Assembly (NCBI GenBank): GCA_002224055.1
Contig: AZLU01000031.1
Span: 221,665 to 285,664, forward strand
DNA length: 64,000 nucleotides
Direction of reading: 5' to 3'
DNA from: Pezizomycotina sp. ARF18
Taxonomy: Eukaryota > Ascomycota
Under the pieces are notes generated by a model. The model saw only the letters and a list, made by a program, of their open reading frames with translations. It had not been told where the DNA came from and did no database searches. A program made the translations under genes and the position numbers. This document shows, in pieces, positions 58,571 through 64,000 of this stretch. How positions within the stretch are numbered: position 1 is the first letter of the stretch; each line of letters starts with the position of its first letter.

Positions 58571-59710
58571 TTTTCTTTCCAGATACCGTGACTCCGCACG
58601 TATTACAGTTTTATATCATGGAACTCTCGGCAGAGGGATTTATTTAGCTCGAACCGAACATCGAGTCCATAACACGCTAGAAAATCCTACATCTAGACTG
58701 GCTTACGAACATTCTATACGACTTGTTGCCTTATGTAGCTGCTAGGAGTATCACGGCACTTGTTATGCATCCTTGACTCCAATTTGACTTCGGGAGTCAT
58801 CACTTCCTCTGTTGACGTCGTGGACTTTACAGGTTTTATACGTTAAGAATGAATCCTCACTTCGCACTTACACCGCCTCTTCATGAATCGAATCGACTGC
58901 GTCGTCTTGATAAAGCGATAGACATATAATTTAGTATTAGATTGATGCATCTGCATTCCACGCGTCAAATATAGAGAGGTAGAGATATTTGATGTTATGG
59001 TCGTAGCTACGGAGTTATGGGCAGAAGGATCCAGAGTGAGTGCATGAGCGAGTCTTATATCATTGATTCTTAGCATTCTCTCCAAAGAACTAGCCGTGGA
59101 TAACGTTTTGGCCTATAAATATTGTACTTCCGGCTTATCCCCTCAACATTCCGCAGAATTAGTAATCCCATTAGTGCTTTCTTAGACGCTACTTCGCCCT
59201 TAAGGCTCACTGCGACACTATCCAATGATACAACCTGCTCTTCATTAAACTATAAGATACTAACTTGCGCAAAGGTACGTTACAGAGTATGCTCATCAAC
59301 GAATCGTTAGATGATAGCACATTAACATATTAGCCCGAATTATGAATACAGTGCGGGCCGTGTCTTCCTCTATTACATCTTTATTTACATCTAATAAAGA
59401 AGAACGAAAGGACGCTCGTCATTGAATGGTATCTAATCGTATGTCTACCTCTAAGTCCCGTAATGTTCTCTTATTTGATTTTTCACTTGTTTTCTTTTCT
59501 TTTTTTTTTTTCTTTTTTTTTCTCTAGATTATTGGCCTTTTCACCAGTGGCGTTCGACTGAAATAAACTTTTATTCACGAATGCTTCTGAGACAGAACCT
59601 GGAAAAGCATCTTCCAAATACCCGAGGGGCAGAACATCACTAGTATTTCAAAACACGAGCAAAACCCCCATTCTGGATTCTCTTTCTTCAACGCAACAAA
59701 GCCTTTCAAA
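58571..59710. other. Intergenic, no gene seen
   Basis: Small ORFs at 58843-59085 (minus) and 59122-59310 (plus) lack any motif. T-rich runs at 59490-59525 may belong to the promoter of the next gene. Confidence 0.4.
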
Positions 59711-60700
59711 ATGCCTCTTCTATCTTTGCCAGTAGAAGTGTCGTGGAAGTAACGCCTTCACTCATCTCTTGACTCTCCTGGTGATTCGGCGTATTGTTTT
59801 CACAAGTGGTTAACATTGAGTAAATATACAGGCTCTTGCGTTTGCGACCAGACTTCCCTCCTCACGTTCGAAGGTTCTAAAGCATTTTTTACAATGGTCA
59901 CGTCCCTGGCCTTCTCTACAACGGTGTTCGAGGAGCCTTGGATACTACAGGCCCTGCATCAATTCTCTGATCAGCGCTGGATACTCGCCGCTATATCCAA
60001 CATCTAATGCTCGAGTTTAGTATCATGTCCCCAGCAGCATTCTAAGAAATAGATACATCGGATAACACATTCGTCGATACCGCTACCCAAATGAGGACTC
60101 TCCTCATCAATGCCGATGCACACTCGTATTTACGCCGCGCATTTTATGAAACGCAATTATACTCCCGAGAGGTGACTGATATCCATCCTATCTCGCTGTC
60201 TTTTCTATCCTCACGCTTTACCATTTTTCAAATCTTCGAGCCCTCGATATATATATCCAGTCGCCCTTGACAGCCAAGTTGCTTTTCGAGCCGTCGCATA
60301 CTGGGAAAGAAGAGAACAACTTTACGGCTCCCATGGGGATTGGTAACAATCTCGTCATGAGCAGTTTTGATTTGCAATGTTTGCGAAGGTTGATCAACAC
60401 AATTTCGAAACCTCGGATCTCGTGGGTTTTCAGCAACTATGGGAGTCATCCTTCGACTAAACGGCAATATGGCAATAGCATCCTGTCAAGGGTGGTCCGA
60501 AATCTTTATTTCGTCCTTGACGTACTCATGTTTTGCTGTGCGGGAACAACATTTACCTGCGCTAAAACTTCTTCTTTCGAATGTACTGGAGGGGTACTAC
60601 TATTTGGGATGTCGAAGCTCGTCTATATACGGTTGTTATTACCACTCTACCTTCTCTAATCTCGCGAAAGGAAACACGTTAGAATATTCTGTTTGATGTC
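59711..60700 (+). CDS. F-box/LRR-like protein 4 of the run, decayed or frame broken
   Basis: The ATG at 59711 begins M-P-L-L-S-L-P-V-E-V-S-W-K, similar to an F-box start, with a possible intron to ATACAG near 59830. Coding-like sequence continues in shifting frames: M-R-T-L-L-I-N-A-D-A-H-S-Y-L at about 60090, then the LRR-like H-F-S-N-L-R-A-L-D-I-Y-I-Q-S-P at about 60220, L-Q-C-L-R-R-L-I-N-T-I at about 60375, and L-P-A-L-K-L-L-L-S-N-V-L-E-G-Y-Y near 60560. The F-box second half is not clear. I rate the LRR-type middle as likely real and the exact gene limits as weak. Confidence 0.4.
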
Positions 60701-61539
60701 TCTAGTTTTACTTTGCCACGCTGAGGCGATAATAAGTCTAGACCGGTCGGGCAGCACCTGTTTCCACACTATGTATAGTTCCGTGGAAATTACTTCTCTT
60801 ATAATCAAACGTCCAATTTGCTATCTCATTTCTTCGCTGTGTTCTGAAGCTCTAACTCCGCTTGTTTTCACGCTACCGAGCTACCGCAATAAAACGCAAT
60901 AAATCTTAGGGACAAAAAGGAACCCTCGTGATCGTGAGAAAAGCTGTAAGGCAAAACGTGGCTCAACGCAAGTTCATGATATGCAAACAAACGTCATTTC
61001 GTGAGCCAACTTTAAGCCGCCGACCGTTTGCTACACCCGTGTTTTTTACCCCTTTTACCCCTTTTAGCCAATTTCAACGGTCGAGTAAAGGAATTGCGAA
61101 CTAAAAACCAACCCACGATCAGAAGGAATGTTCAGAAGGTATGAAGTAGTTTACGAAAACCACGTGGCGCATAACGAGAGCAGCTGAGAATTGGAGCATA
61201 AATAGCGTAGAGTATCCGTTGAGGATCTGTGTGATCATTGTTGATATCTATGTCCGTTTCAAGTCGTCCACTAAATGCGGAGTCATCAGACGAGCTTTCT
61301 AAAATCTTTAAGTTTAGTATTCTCTTCACACCTACGATCGAACTTCTACTTCTCGCATTAAGTCTAGCTTTCAGCTATCCTCTTTTCCTTCTCAGTCTCT
61401 TTGAATATCGACGATTACCGAAAGGTTCAACATGCCGGTCTTCATTTACATCAACGTTATCCCGGTGTTGGAAGTTGAGCATCGCGAAAGAGCTTAGGTA
61501 GTGTATTAGAATAGACCCCTTCCTTCCTCATATTAGATA
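60701..61539. other. Mostly noncoding, possible gene remnants
   Basis: An ORF at 61238-61501 with a hydrophobic middle is unassigned. It may belong with the remnant at 61540-62150. Confidence 0.3.
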
Positions 61540-62150
61540 CTAAAAGATCGTTTTTTTTTTTATAAAATTAGCAAGCTCTTGCGGACTCGAAGGTTTTCGA
61601 CCACCACCTCCTGATGGACCCGATAGCCGCTATGTTCGACAGCAGTACGGAGGAGTTTCAAATCACTTCGTAATGCTGGTAGGATATCACCCCTTTATAC
61701 GGTATATCAGAAAGTTTGCAGTTACTAAGAGCCTCACAGCGCCAGCAAGCCCTGAAATCCATCGTTAACAGCCAATCTACCCACGAGACAACCTGGATTT
61801 TTACGACAACCAATCTTCCAACCCCACAGCCTCGCCATCGCGAAAGAGTATCAGAACGCTGCGTCAGAACGCGACTCCGTTTTTATATCGGTCATTTTAC
61901 AGTGTTCCGTCGAGGAGAACATGCGACGCGCTACGGCGCCGAGCGAAAGAAAGTCAATACGAGAAGTCACGGAGCCGAGTATTTGCGCCATATCAGGAAG
62001 ACGGAGGACATTTTCCACTTTGGAGGTGATAATGAGTTAGATTGGAGTTTCTTGTCTTGGAGCGGGTGATGCCGCAAAGAAGATCTTTGAGCATGTCTGG
62101 AGTGTTGTGTATCATGAGTTGGAGTCGCTGGATGTAAATGGGGCTTGAGA
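61540..62150 (+). pseudogene. C-terminal remnant of an F-box/LRR-like gene
   Basis: Two frames joined by one base read I-F-H-F-G-G-D-N-E-L-D-W-S-F-L-S-W-S-G and then D-A-A-K-K-I-F-E-H-V-W-S-V-V-Y-H-E-L-E, to a TGA near 62145. Upstream is L-R-F-Y-I-G-H-F-T-V-F-R-R-G-E. This looks like the C-terminal part of a fungal F-box/LRR protein, where a strand such as L-x-L-G-x-F-T-V precedes the last repeats. No F-box or start is seen. Family assignment is inference from style and neighbours. Confidence 0.35.
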
Positions 62151-64000
62151 ACATGCACTGAGTAAATTACGTAAATGATTTCACCCTTATTCAGATACAT
62201 CAGGTTCTTGATTAGCCTTTTTTTGGTTTTTGAGCCAATCACTGGCGAGAGGTATTGGAGTACTCGAGTATTTTTTAGCTTTAGTTAGGATTTTAAATGA
62301 GCAGCCTTTATATTTAGACTTAGGAACCAGAAAAGGCACGCATGGGAGATGTTCTCAACAAAGACTGCCTCTAAATGCCTGCCGTATTCTTGTATTCAGA
62401 TGCTTGCAATCGATTAAGCGAACCGGCCTTATGAAAATAGAATCAGGGCTGCAGGTTGATGCATTCCTCGTCAGGATGGAGTCTGTGCATTGAGTGTCGC
62501 CGAGCTTGGCGATGACAATAGCGGCATGTTTCGAAAATTCTGTCCCTAAGAGGATAGCGAGGAGGACCAGCAACTGTGAACAGAGTATACGCCGTCCACG
62601 GAGGTGTTGACCCTCATTATTACGCGGAGTTTCCGAAGGACAAAAATAAATTAAACGCAAACACAAGCGGGGGTTTGGACGATTGTGAAGCTGAGTGCGG
62701 GATCTTCCAGGAACAGCTGTGGAGGTTTCAAAATTACCACAGGCAGCATGCGGGATGCACTAGCTTCGGGAGAGCCCGGAAAGGGGTCTTGCAGCAATGT
62801 GGACATTTTAACCTCCGAGACTATTTGCAACATTGATACGCTCAAATTGCTTGAGTGATATAGTCACAGACTATTCCAATTGAGGTAGGTTCCCCCCCCC
62901 AAATCCTGGATATAACCGACTACCGGCGCGGCTTCTCGTTTATTTGCCCGCCTTCTCTATCGCCAGAACACGCCTTCCATCGATATCTACCATGTATAAA
63001 GCCAACAGACGCGTTCAGCTACTTAAATTTCATTAAATGAGAGAGGACCGGGACACGAACAACCGAACTTATTCAAGTCATTCAAGCGATATGTTCTCAA
63101 ATTGTACTGTGACATTATTATTACGCTACTCATTCGAAGAGGCTGCTTTTATGACAGATTGATGGTTCCTCAACCCTACAACGGACGTCGTCTGCACTTG
63201 TAGCTGCTAAGACAAACGGACAATACATGAATATCTTACCCCTAAGCAAATTGTTCGTCGCCCTATAGATAGAGGCGGACGGAAGTTGGCCAAGTAGGTC
63301 TCCTGCCTGTGCACTGCACTACAAACTACAGCGAATTGGACTTTTCATCCTTCATGCTGGTTTTAATTTTATGAGGCCCTTTTTTCTTTCTTTCTTGGTT
63401 TTTTTTTATTTCGTGCTGGAGCCTTGCTACAAATATCACAAAACGCTATAACCTCTCAACTTTTCCCCAATCAGCCTTGCCATTCCTTAGGTAGCTTTCC
63501 TTACGTATAATATAACTTAGATAGTAAACAGCTATCCTCAAACAAGTTATCATCGAATAAGCAACGTTGCTTAAAGCCTTCTGCTGATCACATCTTCCGT
63601 TTCCCATACAAAATTGGCTCTGTTTTAAGCAGATATGCTCGAATAAGCAACCTTGCTTCCTTGCCAGATTATACGGTAGATACGCATCGTAAGTTGAAAC
63701 TAACAGGGTAATAATGGGCTCAATGGGGTAACTAATGGTTCTTTAAACGTTGTCTAAGTATTAGTCGCGATTTGATTTTAGATAGACAGCGACGATAATA
63801 TACCTATGCCGCCTCACTTTACACATGCCATCGATATAAAAGCGGGACTCCGGGGAGCTTTCATCGCCTCGAATATAAATACCTGGAGATGGTTATAAAC
63901 ATCGACGTTGATCAACCATGTCCCGCAGGCCCGAAGCACGATTGAGAATACCGGTGGCGGACGATATGCCGTATATCACTTGACTCAAACAGGCAAAGTC
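62151..64000. other. Intergenic at the window end, nothing recognisable
   Basis: Small ORFs at 62230-62493, 62355-62666 and 62576-62836 have no motif. A short open frame begins with an ATG at 63919, downstream of a TATAAATA-like sequence at about 63873, and might be the 5' end of a gene that continues past the window. I cannot confirm it. Confidence 0.3.

Noticed and set aside
1-64000. CRISPR array or bacterial operon structure
   Set aside because: No regularly spaced short repeats with unique spacers were seen; introns, PTH11-like receptors and RIP point to a filamentous fungus.

Overview
This window looks like nuclear DNA of a filamentous ascomycete (Pezizomycotina). The genes have short GT..AG introns, two are PTH11-like seven-helix receptors, and three copies of one Ty1/copia LTR retrotransposon carry heavy RIP-type C-to-T and G-to-A decay. 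Repeat-induced point mutation is an ascomycete process. I cannot name a species.

Layout. 1-5.5 kb: copia copy 1 (441-5289, TSD CTCCC) splits an older minus-strand reading frame. 6.1-28.1 kb: ordinary accessory genes with long gaps. These are an MFS transporter (6158-7802), a Tyr/Pro-repeat secreted wall-like protein (13366-14415), a PTH11-like receptor (15088-17110), a fungal fruit-body-type lectin (20875-21325), a KduD-like short-chain dehydrogenase (21805-22768), a second PTH11-like receptor (23148-24473) and an F-box gene (26908-28129). 29-52.6 kb: seven minus-strand paralogues, here called E1 to E7, of a small secreted protein family I do not recognise. They share a signal peptide, a basic/aromatic stretch, a Ser/Thr/Pro linker, a double C-x2-C core (C-x2-C-F-x2-W-C-Y-P ... 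C-x2-C-x-W-G) and a conserved C-terminal block. Copia copy 2 (31559-36396, minus, TSD GAGAT) and copy 3 (37835-42725, plus, TSD AAGTA) sit inside this cluster. Copy 2 lies about 20 bp upstream of the E2 start codon and has moved the E2 promoter region about 4.8 kb away. 53.8-62.1 kb: a run of four or five F-box/leucine-rich-repeat-like genes. 62.1-64 kb: nothing recognisable.

The genes do not form an obvious pathway. The coherent unit is the E cluster. Small secreted cysteine-bearing proteins, tandem and segmental duplication, internal repeats, a decayed member and RIP-mutated retrotransposons together are typical of a fast-evolving, effector-like compartment. That function is inference; the sequence shows only the family and its layout.

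A caution applies throughout. Almost every recognisable gene is broken by single-base frame changes while conserved residues and splice sites are intact. I think many of these are uncorrected assembly indels, so protein ends and intactness should be treated as provisional. Only E6 (Trp codon to stop plus Cys to Tyr), E2 (core missing) and the copia copies show decay that indels alone cannot explain.
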